NCBI GenBank assembly: GCA_037355855.1
Contig: CM074758.1
Location: 4,995,001 to 5,059,000 of the forward strand
Direction: 5' to 3'
From: Pseudo-nitzschia pungens
Taxonomy: Eukaryota; Bacillariophyta; Bacillariophyceae; Bacillariales; Bacillariaceae
DNA: 64,000 nt
The notes beneath the pieces were generated by a model. The model had not been told where the DNA came from. It worked only from the letters and a program-made list of their open reading frames with translations, and did not search any database. Positions 32,867 through 42,606 of the stretch are shown here, piece by piece. How positions within the stretch are numbered: the first letter of the stretch is position 1; the number at the start of each line of letters is the position of its first letter. Both the position numbers and the translations under genes were made by a program.

Positions 32867-33110
32867 GGAAGCATACACTGAACGCAACTGAAATACGATA
32901 CAACGGGAACTGAATACAAAAATATGATGTGATGGGAACTGAAATAGAATGCGACGGCAAATACAATGCAACGGCAAATACAATGCAGCGGCAACTGAAA
33001 TACGATGCAGCGGCAACTCAAATAGGATGCAATGGCAACTCAAATAGGATGCAATGGCAGCAATACAATCCGACGGCAACTCAAATAGGATGCAACAGCC
33101 ACTTAAATAC
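32867..33110 (+). repeat. GCAACTGAAATACGATGC / AACTCAAATAGGATGCAA repeats
   Basis: Short irregular repeats extend the intervening segments of the intron-like array. No gene. Confidence 0.6.
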
Positions 33111-33560
33111 AACGTTGATTTTCGCAACCACATTTGAATTGTTTGAGAATAGTATAGGTTGCTTTTCGCACAGAATAGTAAGAGGTTGCGTTTCGCAACC
33201 ACATAGTCTGATTTTCGCAACCACATAGGAAGTAATTCAGAATAGTAAGAGGTTGCGTTTCGCAACCACATAGGAAGTAATTCAGAATAGTAAGAGGTTG
33301 CGTTTCACGACCACAGAGTCTGCGTTTCGCAACCACATAGGAAGTAATTCAGAATAGTAAGAGGTTGCGTTTCACGACCACAGAGTCTGATTTTCGCAAC
33401 CACATAGGAAGTATATCAGAATAGTAAGAGGTTGCGTTTCACAACCACAGAGTCTGATTTTCGCAACCACATAGGAAGTATTTCAGAATAGTAAGAGGTT
33501 GCGTTTCACAACCACGGAGTCTGATTTTCACAACCACGGAGTCTGATTTTCGCAACCCCC
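33111..33560. repeat. Tandem hairpin repeats GGTTGCG-TTT-CGCAACC
   Basis: About seven units of 60-66 bp contain AGAATAGTAAGAGGTTGCGT, CGCAACCACATAGGAAGTA and GTCTGATTTTCGCAACC. Several have a perfect stem GGTTGCG/CGCAACC with a TTT loop; others carry one or two changes in one stem arm (CACGACC, CACAACC). Confidence 0.75.
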
Positions 33561-33704
33561 TGGCGCGACCCAAACCGCGCAATAACCTTGAACGTATAGG
33601 TTGTGCAACGCAAGGTGATGCAAACATATGTCGTGTTAAATTTGCACACAAATGAGGTTGCCACGGGGGGTTGCCACGGGGTTGCGTGACAGTTATCAGA
33701 CGTA

Positions 33705-34133
33705 GTACTACATGATACTACAAGTAGTACTAGTACTACTGCTGCTATTGAGTCATTCCTGAACTACTGCTGCTATTGAGTCATCCCTGAAATAGAAACA
33801 CATAAATTTTACGTGTGTCCACACATTAAATTTTGTATTTCAGGAAATCATAAAATCCTGTTAACAAGTGAACCTGGTTGTGTTTGCACATAAACTGCTC
33901 CTCCGAGGACCCTCTTGCAGGAGCATCCAGAAATTTACGTATGGAACTAATGACTTAAGAAATATTAGTCCGACAACCTCTGAAAGTCATTCAACAGATG
34001 ATGACTGAAAATGTGTTCTTTTTTGAAAATTCTTTCTACATCTGACAACATGTGTTGTTTCTCTTTTGGATTATGTGTATATCATTTGGTCCAGCATCTC
34101 CTTTGCAATCATTTTTTTGGCATCCCCTTCACC
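33705..34133. other. Spacer upstream of the SANT-like gene
   Basis: After the candidate duplication GTACTAC the sequence becomes ordinary AT-rich DNA. CTACTGCTGCTATTGAGTCA is duplicated at 33736 and 33766. No gene recognised. Confidence 0.5.
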
Positions 34134-35388
34134 ATGCCAAACAACAAAGAAGGAGGCCGGAGAACCGGCAGCAATAACTACTCCGACAAGGAGCTCAGAC
34201 ATTGTTTTGGTATACTGAGGGAGCTGAGACCAATTGGCCCTGATGAGTGGTGGCAACAGGCTGCTGACAGCAGACACGCTGAAAAATATCCTGGAAGAGA
34301 TGTCAATTCGATTTGAAGAAAATACTCTACTTTACACAGGAAACAAGTCCTACTAACTGGTGATCCAAATTGTCCTTGGGAGGTTAAAGAAGCAAAGTAT
34401 ATCAAGTATTTGATTGGTTTGAAGGCTGAAGTTGGCCAAGGAGAAGAGGTATACAATCTCGAGGCAAATGGAGGAAGGGGCGGAGCTTTTGTTAGCGTGT
34501 CAAACGTTCCCCTGATCCAGGAAGTACTATTGCTACAGGTGCTACTGCTACTCAAGCAGGTACTCTCGCAACCCAACAACAATTTACTGATGGCGTTCCG
34601 CTTTGTCAACCTTCTCAACTAACAGCTGAGGAGGACAATGATCCAGACATGCTCCTGTTGGGCACGTGCTGATAGAGAACAGGCAAAAGCCAAAGCGAAG
34701 GAAGACAGAAAGATGTTAATCGAAGTGCTTGAAGTTGCTGTTGGTGCTGGCCGCCATAGTAGTACTACGGAATTCCTATCAGCTGATCCCCCCCCATTTT
34801 AAATCAGATTAACTCAGGGAGTTTAGGGCATTTTGACCTTCGTCTGGTAGTAGATTTTTCTACACGGCTCTACAGAGCATCTCCAAGGCAACTCATTGAG
34901 AAATCTCTCCAGTACTTGTTATTCTACATGATATTGTTCAAAATTACATTTTGGCTCCTACTCAACCAATCTTGAGTTGATAACACCAGATAAACCAACT
35001 CTGGGCACAAGGGTTGGATGGACATAGGTGGTATGGCTACAAGTCTATTGCAACTGCTTCCAATTCAATCACCATGGTCAGGAGGAGTTGTACTAGCCTA
35101 ATTTGTACATGAATTTGTGTAGAAAATTAGTACCAGAGTTTTTTTCTGGGAAATGACAGAGTCGTGTAGTAGACTCCAGTAGAAAAATGTACCACCAGAC
35201 GAAGGTCAAATTGCCCTAAACTCCCCACCAAGTTAATCTGATTAAAAATGGGGGGGATCAGCTGATAGGAATTCCATAGTAGTAGTAGTAGTAGAAGGAA
35301 GAAAAAGAAGCGTCGACACAGCAGACACGACAGCAGCAGTAGTACTAGTAGTGGTGGCACTAGTAGTAGTACCGAAGAGAGTGAATAA
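34134..35388 (+). pseudogene. SANT/Myb-like DNA-binding protein gene, disrupted
   Basis: The start ATGCCAAACAACAAAGAAGG lies in a CACC context. The first 60 codons resemble a SANT/Myb-like domain often found in transposon-derived and regulatory proteins of stramenopiles: GSNNYSDKELRHCFGILREL then PIGPDEW, and after the break TGDPNCPWEVKEAKYIKYL. A TGA at 34314-34316 (codon 61) sits where relatives usually have Arg; the same frame remains open beyond it. At least two frameshifts follow (near 34505 and 34650), a 515-bp MITE splits the tail, and the end may be the basic/Ser-rich frame with SESE-like close and TAA near 35388. Unspliced introns could explain part of the frame changes. Confidence 0.5.
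34765..35279. mobile_element. 515-bp MITE with long inverted repeats, TA target
   Basis: The ends read CTACGGAATTCCTATCAGCT inward on the left and CTATGGAATTCCTATCAGCT in reverse on the right; the inverted similarity extends for about 110 bp, to TTTTCTAC. TA dinucleotides flank both ends (34763-34764 and 35280-35281), as for Tc1/mariner insertions. The same terminus lies left of the D,D34E transposase at 39199, its probable mobiliser. Confidence 0.85.
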
Positions 35389-36093
35389 TTGCATACAAGA
35401 TATAACAAGAAATGACAATCTTTCTAATTTTTCAGCAACTCTAGTGCACCTCTGGTGACATTGTATGTAGAGGATTTGTGGGATTGGAGGGACAACTTTC
35501 CAAATAGTTTGTAGAAGAAGTTTTGTTTGTCAGAAGAATGGGAGTGTTCTTTGTTGCTGCTGTTTGATTGTTAATTACCCGGCGTTTCGAAAAAATTATC
35601 TGCTGATTCTGTTGGTACTATGAGACCATGATAAGAGAAGAACCCTTCAGTTTCACTCACAAAAGTGTTCATTATGGTATTGATCTGAACAGACTGAAAG
35701 CTTTTTTCAGTGTCTTATTTATATCAACCAGAAGAATGTTCCTGCCTTTCCTTTTGCTGTCTGAAGATAGCCCTCTTGTTTTCAAAAAACAGCACAACAA
35801 TAGTGCTAGTAATTTTCGATCCCACATGACTTGTTTTTTATGTGACTTGTGTGTTTTTTTATCACGGTAATACACGGGGTCATAATTATGACCCAAATGT
35901 GCATCATGCGCACATTTTTCTGGTATTGATTCTGCGTATTTCTACTTAGAGGTTCAGTTATTAGGAACATACACATAACCTTATCGGTCATGGTACGGTT
36001 TACAGTAGATCCAAAACCAGCTTAATACGGTACGGTAAGATTACTACTACAAGTAGAAATAGAAAGATATTTACCCGAAAGCCGGCCAAAGAT
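35389..36093. other. Intergenic region, nothing recognised
   Basis: AT-rich DNA with no family-like frames on either strand. Some open frames of 60-80 codons exist but lack recognisable features. Confidence 0.45.
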
Positions 36094-36423
36094 TCATGGT
36101 TTCTTGCATTTCTGTTCCGTGTTGGATTTGAAGCAAACGACAGCTTTGGCTTCGCTCGGAACATGGGGGGTGATGCATTCCACTTCAGACTGCAGGTGAT
36201 AGGAGTTCTCAACGCCATGATTTCCAAGAGACATAACGTTTGCATCTGCACTCGAAAACAATGCAACACTACATGCCACTTTTTCTTTTTTGGTCGTTGT
36301 AGTGGTAGTACTTAGACGAAAGAAACTATTGCTATGAAATAGGGCGAGCTTTGTTCTTGCTTTGAACATTTGCTGCTCGTTGACAAAGACTGAGGCAATC
36401 ACAAACAGGGTCACCAAGGCCAC
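36094..36423 (-). CDS. Possible small secreted protein
   Basis: The frame encodes 109 residues starting MALVTLFVIASVFVNEQQ, which looks like a short signal or anchor segment, followed by a basic stretch with TTTTTTKKEK and four cysteines in the C-terminal two thirds. I recognise no family. The start lies in GGCCATGG, a favourable context. It is short, has no neighbours on the same strand that support a transcript, and could be chance. It may also be the first exon of a longer gene. Confidence 0.3.
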   Translation of the reverse strand: MALVTLFVIASVFVNEQQMFKARTKLALFHSNSFFRLSTTTTTTKKEKVACSVALFSSADANVMSLGNHGVENSYHLQSEVECITPHVPSEAKAVVCFKSNTEQKCKKP

Positions 36424-36796
36424 AACTCAAGCGGAACCTTTGAAGTAGTTTGGATGTCAATCTATAACAGTGATCAGTCATAATTATTTGGAGTGGTCAA
36501 GGACCAAAGAACAAATGTTCAATTTAATCCTCAGACATTCTATGAGGTTTGATGAGTTTTTTTTTTCAACTCTTCATGATGTCAAACATTACCGGTACCG
36601 GCAAGATTACCTGGTATATACGGTAAGGTTACTGTACACCAAGGGAATTCGTTTGATCAGTTTCCAACAAGATAGCCAATTTTTTTCTCGTCGTACGCTA
36701 AAAGTAGTGTGATACAGTAACACTACCGTAAACCTTACCGTTACAGTAGTTAATTGATGATCAATCTGCACTTCTTCCGTCTGGACCTATCTCTGC
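36424..36796. other. Intergenic region upstream of the trypsin fragment
   Basis: No N-terminal trypsin half is visible. Words such as GGTAAGGTTACTG and TACCGTAAACCTTACCG are the dispersed low-complexity type seen elsewhere. Confidence 0.45.
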
Positions 36797-37246
36797 ATGC
36801 ATGGTACCGTGGAAGTTGTACTAAACGAAAAATATGAATGGGCTGGCGCCACCGAGAATATGATCGCTGTCGAATCCGGACCTGGTAAAACCTGTCAGGG
36901 CGACTCGGGTGGTCCCTTGTTGGTGCGAACCGAGCAGGCCGATGGCACGTTTGTGGACACCCACATTGGAATAACGTCGTTTGGAGCCTGTAATTTCGAC
37001 ACGCCAGCGGTTTACACTCGAACGAGCCGTGTCGTTGACTGGATCAGGACCACGGCTTGCGTTGATTTGGGGAGCACGGCAGACTTTTGCAACACTGCCG
37101 CCCCTTCATCGACTCCCAGCAAGGCTCCTACCATGGCTCCTACCCACACTCCCAACAAGTCTTCCAAGAAGACAAAGTCTTCCAAGAAGAGTACCAAAGC
37201 TCCAACCAAAGCTCCGAGAAAGTTCAAGTCTTCCAAGAAAGGCTAA
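36797..37246 (+). pseudogene. Trypsin-like serine protease (S1), C-terminal part only
   Basis: GKTCQGDSGGPLLVRTE contains the S1 nucleophile Ser37 of this frame; GITSFGACNFDTPAVYTRTS and VVDWI are the usual S1 C-terminal blocks. The catalytic His and Asp, and the propeptide, would lie in an N-terminal half that is absent from the upstream 700 bp. The tail (residues 100-149) is rich in S, T, P and K with KSSKK and KAPTKAP repeats, as in many diatom secreted proteases. Either the gene is 5' truncated or a distant exon was missed; I see no convincing acceptor AG other than near 36808. As it stands it cannot give an active protease. Confidence 0.65.
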
Positions 37247-37596
37247 CTCGAACATCATTGCGATTCAAGGTCAGCATCGAACTACCGACACGAGTCGCGC
37301 TACGGCACGGAGCCTGCTAGACGAAGCTCCGCATCTTGGATCGCACAAACAACTTATAAATGTACAGTGCAGTATTGTATTGCATTGATCTATTCAACTC
37401 AATAGTTTTTGCAAGAGTTCTTCACTCTTGGTATTCGTTACACACATTTCAAGCACTCTAGAATGCACTATTTGTTATCGATTGAGGGCGCTTCATTCAC
37501 AATGATGCTTTTCGATACCTTTCTTTTTGGGGGAAGCGAACCCGAAGCCATAACCCGTGTCATTGCTTGGACCGACAATGGTTCGGATTGTTTCGT
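37247..37596. other. Intergenic, convergent gene ends
   Basis: The trypsin fragment and the secreted repeat protein converge here. No further gene seen. Confidence 0.5.
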
Positions 37597-38388
37597 TCAC
37601 GAGGTCGAAAGAAGATATATCATGGAAACCGACAGAAGGACGGCAGCGGAACCCACGAGTATGGTGGACACCGCTGCGGCGCTCGAGGCCTCCGGAGGAT
37701 TCGTGGAATCTTCGATCTCGGGGAGCGTCTCGGGTTCACCCTCCGGAAGATCCGACGGCTCACCCTTTTCCGGAAGATTCGACGGCTCTCCCTTTTCCGG
37801 AAGATTCGACGGCTCTCCCTTTTCCGGAAGGGTGACCGGGTCGTCTTTTTCCGGGAGAGTGACGGGATCCCCGGGTCCCGGAAGCACCTCCAGGGGTTTC
37901 GGGTCCTCGCACTCCTCCATGCCGCTCGCCATCAGTGCGAGGTCCATCATGGTCCACGAGTCGACCTTGTCGCAAGCACTCGTGGAGGAAAGACAGATCG
38001 CAAAGTCCTGGACGATGACATTCGCGAGAATGCCGGCGGCGTCTTTGCACAACACGCTCTTCTTGAGGGTCTCGTCGAAACGGGCTCCCGCCGCCTCGCA
38101 GGTCTGTCGGAACGTCTCTTTTGTGGTGGCGTCGAAGACAAGGTTTAGGTCGTAAGACCCGTCGGGGTTTTCTTCGCTGGTTGCTTGCTGCGTTGCCATG
38201 AACTGCTCCGACATGGTCACTAGCTCGGGGCTCAGGCTTTCCAGAAATGCCGTGTCCCCGCTGCAATTAACAAAGTCTTCGTCTAGGAAATTGCTATCGA
38301 AATCATCGGCGCCGATGAGGTTGCGGCCCGGGCCTTGGACGAGCAGGAGGAACAGCGAGGCGATGCTTGACGAGCAGAGATTCTTCAT
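37597..38388 (-). CDS. Secreted protein with LPEKGEPSN repeats and C-terminal hydrophobic anchor
   Basis: The 263-residue product has an N-terminal signal peptide (MKNLCSSSIASLFLLL), a mostly helical, cysteine-bearing domain (C42, C97, C114, C132, C139, C160) and a proline/glutamate-rich region at 171-225 with a nine-residue repeat LPEKGEPSN. A hydrophobic segment, residues 237-260, follows with only a few residues after it. This layout fits a GPI-anchored or single-pass cell-surface protein. The DNA repeat is a 27-bp tandem. High GC at third positions and an intact frame mark a real host gene. I do not recognise the domain, so its function is unknown. Confidence 0.75.
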   Translation of the reverse strand: MKNLCSSSIASLFLLLVQGPGRNLIGADDFDSNFLDEDFVNCSGDTAFLESLSPELVTMSEQFMATQQATSEENPDGSYDLNLVFDATTKETFRQTCEAAGARFDETLKKSVLCKDAAGILANVIVQDFAICLSSTSACDKVDSWTMMDLALMASGMEECEDPKPLEVLPGPGDPVTLPEKDDPVTLPEKGEPSNLPEKGEPSNLPEKGEPSDLPEGEPETLPEIEDSTNPPEASSAAAVSTILVGSAAVLLSVSMIYLLSTS

Positions 38389-39000
38389 GGTTTCTTTTGC
38401 GATCGTTGGAAGGAGGGATGGAGCGATGGATGGTTGGTTGTCTGCTTGATCGGTGATACAGTAGATGGTATGAAGGTTGGATGAAATAATTTTTGAGAGC
38501 CAAGATCACCTTACTCTCGGCCGTCAGTTTAGAACTTGCACGGTAGAAGTATTGACTTTATCTTCGCTGTCCGCTGTTTCATTGTGTATGAATAACTGTT
38601 CACATCTTATGAATGTTCCTTGCCTATCACCCATCACTATGACTCATGGTTTCGAAAGAATTAACGCCCATACCTGATACGTTACCATCTTTCGGGCAGT
38701 TCTTCGAGGCATAACACAGAAACGTTTCAGACAAGATGCTAAAAACGAATCTTTCTCACCACAATAAATCTTACCGTCACCTCTTCGCCCGCCGATACAT
38801 TCCACGAATCAGTTGTGTCATGGCGGGTGGAGAACCAAAACCAAACTATTATTAGTAAGGTTACCTTAACCTTACTCGTACGTAAGATACCTGTACCTGA
38901 CTTGTTCGTGTTCTTGTTCCTGTACGGTAGTGCGAAGTACAAGTAAGGATACTTACGTACCGGTACTCGTATGCACTTTCATGTTGTACGGTAAGCCTTA
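38389..39000. other. Promoter side of the secreted protein; no gene
   Basis: Intergenic. The 5' region of the minus-strand gene holds GATGGATGGTTGGTTG-type repeats (38415-38445). Past 38840 dispersed GGTAAGGTTACC words occur. Confidence 0.45.
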
Positions 39001-39091
39001 CTACGAAGTTCTTATCAGCTGTCCCCGGGTTCTACGTCCCCGACTACTTATTTCTACTGAAACCCGGGGACAGCTGATAGGAATTCTGTAG
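39001..39091. mobile_element. 91-bp foldback MITE, copy 1
   Basis: CTACGAAGTTCTTATCAGCT and, in reverse, CTACAGAATTCCTATCAGCT form a near-complete foldback with CCCCGGGTT inside. TA flanks both ends (38999-39000, 39092-39093). Terminal similarity to the transposase element at 39199 suggests the same mobiliser. Copies at 45399-45489 and 46076-46177. Confidence 0.8.
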
Positions 39092-39198
39092 TACAATACC
39101 AGGGGTGATAATAGAAAGGGGTGCGCCACGATGAGCGCTCCCGTACAAAAATTCCATTCAAATCTGAAAAAAAAAATTACCTATGCGTGGCACAACTA

Positions 39199-40675
39199 CT
39201 ACGGAATTCCTATCAGCTGATCCCCTCACCTTTTTAATCAGATTAAAAAGCTTTTTTACGTCGATTCGACGCAAACCCTCAAAAACTCTGTAGTACAAAT
39301 TTCTACGTAATTTAGTGTAGGCTCTAGTCTTCTTCTTTTTTGACACCAAACACACCTCTCCTTCTCATTTCGACTGGGACCATGGTGGTTGCCCAAATCC
39401 TGTTGCAACAGCTCCTTTGAACCCATTTTTCTTGTCCAGAGCAACCTTTGCATCGAGAGTGTGTTTGAGCCTTTTTTTCTGTCAAAATTGACCACGGAAA
39501 GTGATTTTTCGAACTGCTTCTGATTTCGACCGACAACGACGGGAATTCGACAATCCGACAATTCGACCATGGTGAATGGCAATCCCCTGAAGAGCAACAC
39601 AGTCCGTCCTGCTCTGCAAACGCCTAGATATGCCACTAATACTGACATTCCTATCCCTAGAAATGGAGGGAATGGCTATTCAGAGGACATGAGAAGACAT
39701 ACTGGTGTCGTGAGATATGAGGAAATTGGAAAGAATATCAACAATATCGAGACTCTTCCACATTCTTCAACTGCCAAACGCTACAACAGACGAATCAGAG
39801 AGTTGGGTAGGAATGTGCGAATGAGGCACACTGGTAACAAGATGAAGGAAGGGATTCACGGATATCCTATGTTTTTGCTTGCCCTATATCGAAAGATCTA
39901 CCCAAAGGCAACCCGATACGAGTGTATCGCGTTCCTCTGGAGATCCTACAGCAGATACTTACCTGTCCCTCGTGTCTATTCTTTGAAGGATATCACAGAA
40001 GCAGAAAATTCAATCGGAATCAACAGGAAGAAGGGGTCTACGACAGCGAATCAAGCCTTCACTTTCCGCAATCGATACAAGCGATTCCGATACTGGACAA
40101 TGAATTATCCGTATGGAATTGCGGACATTCGTAGGGACAATATGATCGATGTGGATGAAGCAGGAATCAAATTGGAGAACGCAAACAGGAGGATGGGCAA
40201 AGCATCCATTTGCGGGCGAGTCCGCCAGCGAGGGAACTATGGGCATGGTGTAAATCATACTCTCAAGATGGCAATCAGCGGGGATCCCGAGGGACGCCGC
40301 TGGGTTAGATTTGATACAACAGGGACGGATGCTATCTCTTTCGCTGCGTTTATTGAGAGCATCCTCGAAACACTACCGCAAGGGACCCCAGGGAATAGGA
40401 AGTGTTTTATCATGGACAATTTGCTGGCTCACCACAATCCACTGACACTGGGTGCAATTCTAGCGGCGGGGCACCGATTCGTGTTTCGTGCCCCTTATTT
40501 TCCAGTGGATGGACCCATCGAGTACGTGTTCAATACCATTGAGATGGCGTTGAGCTATAAGATGTATAACATCTCCAACCCGGCTGAACTGAGCCAGCAG
40601 TTGTATGCAATTATACGGGGAATCCCCGAGTTCGTAAACTACTTTGCGAACGTCGGGTATGCCAACTGAGTGGTG
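39199..40675 (+). mobile_element. Tc1/mariner-like element, right end lost
   Basis: The left terminus CTACGGAATTCCTATCAGCT follows a TA (39197-39198) and equals the MITE terminus at 34765, including the inner TTTTTAATCAGATTAA. It encodes a D,D34E transposase. No inverse terminus follows the gene; an unrelated repeat (R2) starts at about 40676. The element may be immobile in cis, yet its protein could act on the MITEs. Confidence 0.75.
39569..40669 (+). CDS. Tc1/mariner-type DDE transposase
   Basis: The 366-residue frame encodes a cut-and-paste transposase. The N-terminal 150 residues would form helix-turn-helix domains (GNGYSEDMRR and KRYNRRIRELG). Catalytic residues are D194 in MIDVDEAGIKL (D196 is the alternative), D283 in CFIMDNLLAHHN and E318 in YFPVDGPIEYVF, a D,D34E spacing typical of IS630/Tc1/mariner proteins. 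The frame is intact from an ACCATGG start, 370 bp inside the left terminus. It probably moves the MITEs that share its terminus. Whether it is expressed is not visible. I did not decide between Tc1 and other IS630-like families. Confidence 0.88.
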   Translation: MVNGNPLKSNTVRPALQTPRYATNTDIPIPRNGGNGYSEDMRRHTGVVRYEEIGKNINNIETLPHSSTAKRYNRRIRELGRNVRMRHTGNKMKEGIHGYPMFLLALYRKIYPKATRYECIAFLWRSYSRYLPVPRVYSLKDITEAENSIGINRKKGSTTANQAFTFRNRYKRFRYWTMNYPYGIADIRRDNMIDVDEAGIKLENANRRMGKASICGRVRQRGNYGHGVNHTLKMAISGDPEGRRWVRFDTTGTDAISFAAFIESILETLPQGTPGNRKCFIMDNLLAHHNPLTLGAILAAGHRFVFRAPYFPVDGPIEYVFNTIEMALSYKMYNISNPAELSQQLYAIIRGIPEFVNYFANVGYAN

Positions 40676-40792
40676 TATTGTCGCGTCTCCACCGGACGAT
40701 TGTCGCGTCTCCACCATTGTCGATTGTCGATTGTCGATTGTCTCCGGCTCCACCATGGTCGATTTCGATTTGGCTGTATTTCTTAGTGGTTG
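40676..40792 (-). repeat. R2 dispersed repeat: ATTGTCGATTGTCG with GTCGCGTCTCCACC
   Basis: TGTCGCGTCTCCACC words with ATTGTCGATTGTCGATTGTC lie against the transposase stop codon. Copies in the other orientation are at 43257-43335 and 44555-44640. It is followed by GTTG and the R1 copy. Confidence 0.65.
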
Positions 40793-41685
40793 TGCGTTGA
40801 TATCCGCTTGTCAGCGGTCTTCGGGGTCTAATCGTAGATAAACATCTTGTACTGCGTACTGGAAAAATAGGGGAAAGCCTTAACAATAATAAGACGTAAA
40901 GTCCTGGCAAATCGTGAGTCTACAGTGGACTGTTCAAGGTCTATTGCATACACTTAGGCAATACAAGGCACTTCCCTAGAGGTACATCGGAATCGATCGT
41001 AAGGGAGGGCATGATAGGTGTGTTTATTTTAGAGCATAAAAGAAAGAGTGAATATATCGTGGCAGGAGCTGAGCGCAGCTCAGCTCTGTATCGTATCGTA
41101 TCGTGACAGCGTTCGATAACTCGTAGAATAACGGAGCTCTGTAGCTCCAGTACTGTATTCTACGGGTAGCGTACGGAGTATCGTATCTCCGGTTATTATT
41201 AGCGATCGTGTGCTAGCTCGCTTATGCTAGCGCGTCGGGTAACTCTTTGGGCCGGGTATCCGGTCATGGTACATATTATACACCAATGACCTGACCCCTG
41301 CGGTAGCATAGTATCTTAGCATGATATCATGGTAGGTTAGCACCACCAGTATCTCGTAGCTTAGCAACCCTAACCCTGTAGCATTTAGCTACACCATAAC
41401 AGGTGCTTTACTCGGGGTACGTACAACTGGTACAAATCGTACGCGACGGCCCTAGTAAACTTTGCTAGCATCCACACTAAGCAGGATATAGGTCTGTTGC
41501 TAAGCCTGTTGCTAAGCCTGTTGCTAAGCCTGCTGCTAAGCCTGCTGCTAAGCCTGTATGCTACCAATTAGCACACAGCCCAGCACCTGTTAGTCAGCTA
41601 CTGGATGTTGCTGTCTGTAGACCCAGTACTAGCCCTTCTACACAGGAGCCTTAGCACAGATCATAGCACCCTGGATATCTTCATA
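40793..41685 (+). mobile_element. Solo R1 LTR, 893 bp
   Basis: A complete R1 copy from TGCGTTGATATCC to GATATCTTCATA, flanked by GTTG on both sides (40789-40792 and 41686-41689), a 4-bp duplication as for the nested unit at 9412. No internal region is attached, which fits a solo LTR formed by recombination. It contains five units of the 12-bp GTTGCTAAGCCT repeat and the TATA hairpin at about 41240-41300. Confidence 0.75.
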
Positions 41686-41888
41686 GTTGTTTAGATTTGC
41701 ATTTGCAATTTGCAAAAATAGAAATAATGAATTAGTGTTGCTCCAGGAACATGGTTGATTTTTAGTTTTTGAAGGAATTTTGAAATTCCCGGTCCTCCCC
41801 CACTCGCTAAAAATATGAGAATCGCGCGCCGTGCGCGATTTGAGAAATTATTTTTAAAAAATAATTTCCCGGAGTACCCAAACTGGTG

Positions 41889-41960
41889 TCTACTGGTGTC
41901 TACTGGTGTCTACTGGTGTCGACTGGTGTCGACTGGTGTCGACTGGTGTCGACTGGTGTC
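41889..41960. repeat. 10-bp repeat CTGGTGTCTA / CTGGTGTCGA, left array
   Basis: Eight units: CTGGTGTCTA variants first, then CTGGTGTCGA variants. The same order recurs at 42607-42688. Confidence 0.9.
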
Positions 41961-42605
41961 ATGACGAACATACGAATGTACGAGCAGTATGTTCGTCTAT
42001 TCATATGTTGGTACAATCATTTATTCGTATGATGTTCATACGTTCGTCTATTCATACCTTGGTTTGATCGTTTATTCGTATGAGTGTATGTTCGTCTGTT
42101 CGTCTTATGTTCATCTGTTCTTCTGTACGATCATATGAACAGACGAACAGACGAACAAACGAACAGAAGAACATACGAACATACGAACAGACAAGCATAC
42201 GAACAGACGAACGTACCGTACGAACATACAAGTATACGAACAGACGAACGTACCAACGTATAAGCAGACAGACGAGCAGACGAACAAACGAACATACAAT
42301 CATACGAACAGAGACCAACATACCAGCGTTTGTACAGACGAACGTATGAGCAGACAAGCAGACGAGCAGACGAGCAGACGATCAGACGAACATAAAATCG
42401 TACGGACAGACGAACTTACCAACGTATGAACAGATGAACGTATGAAGTATGAAGACCGGTGTTAACAGACGAACAGACGAACATACAATCATACGAACCC
42501 AACATACCAGTGTATGAAAAGACGAACGTATGAACAGACAAACAGATGAACAAACGAACATACAATGATACAAACATACGAACATATGAACATATGAACA
42601 TATGA
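41961..42605. repeat. 8-bp repeat ACGAACAG / ACGAACAT array with a strand switch
   Basis: The array is built from ACGAACAK units, with other words interspersed. From 41961 to about 42125 the units lie on the minus strand (TTCGTCTGTTCG), then they switch to the plus strand, so a long imperfect hairpin is possible around 42130. Open frames rich in VRLFVCS on the minus strand are repeat artefacts. Confidence 0.85.
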
Positions 42606-42606
42606 A

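Larger units (their letters stand above)
20459..33704. mobile_element. Second mosaic non-coding element (element 2), candidate limits
   Basis: The left end reads TACGTCTAATAACTGTCACG and the right end, read in reverse, TACGTCTGATAACTGTCACG. Both are followed inward by GCGACCC or GCAACCC. GTACTAC flanks both sides (20452-20458 and 33705-33711), a candidate 7-bp target duplication. The internal order is minisatellite (21109), R1 fragments, R3 array, 181-bp satellite (30777), intron-like repeats (32044) and hairpin repeats (33110), as in element 1. A complete Gypsy element is nested inside; without it the length is about 7.4 kb. GTACTAC is a common word here, so the limits are tentative. Confidence 0.45.
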
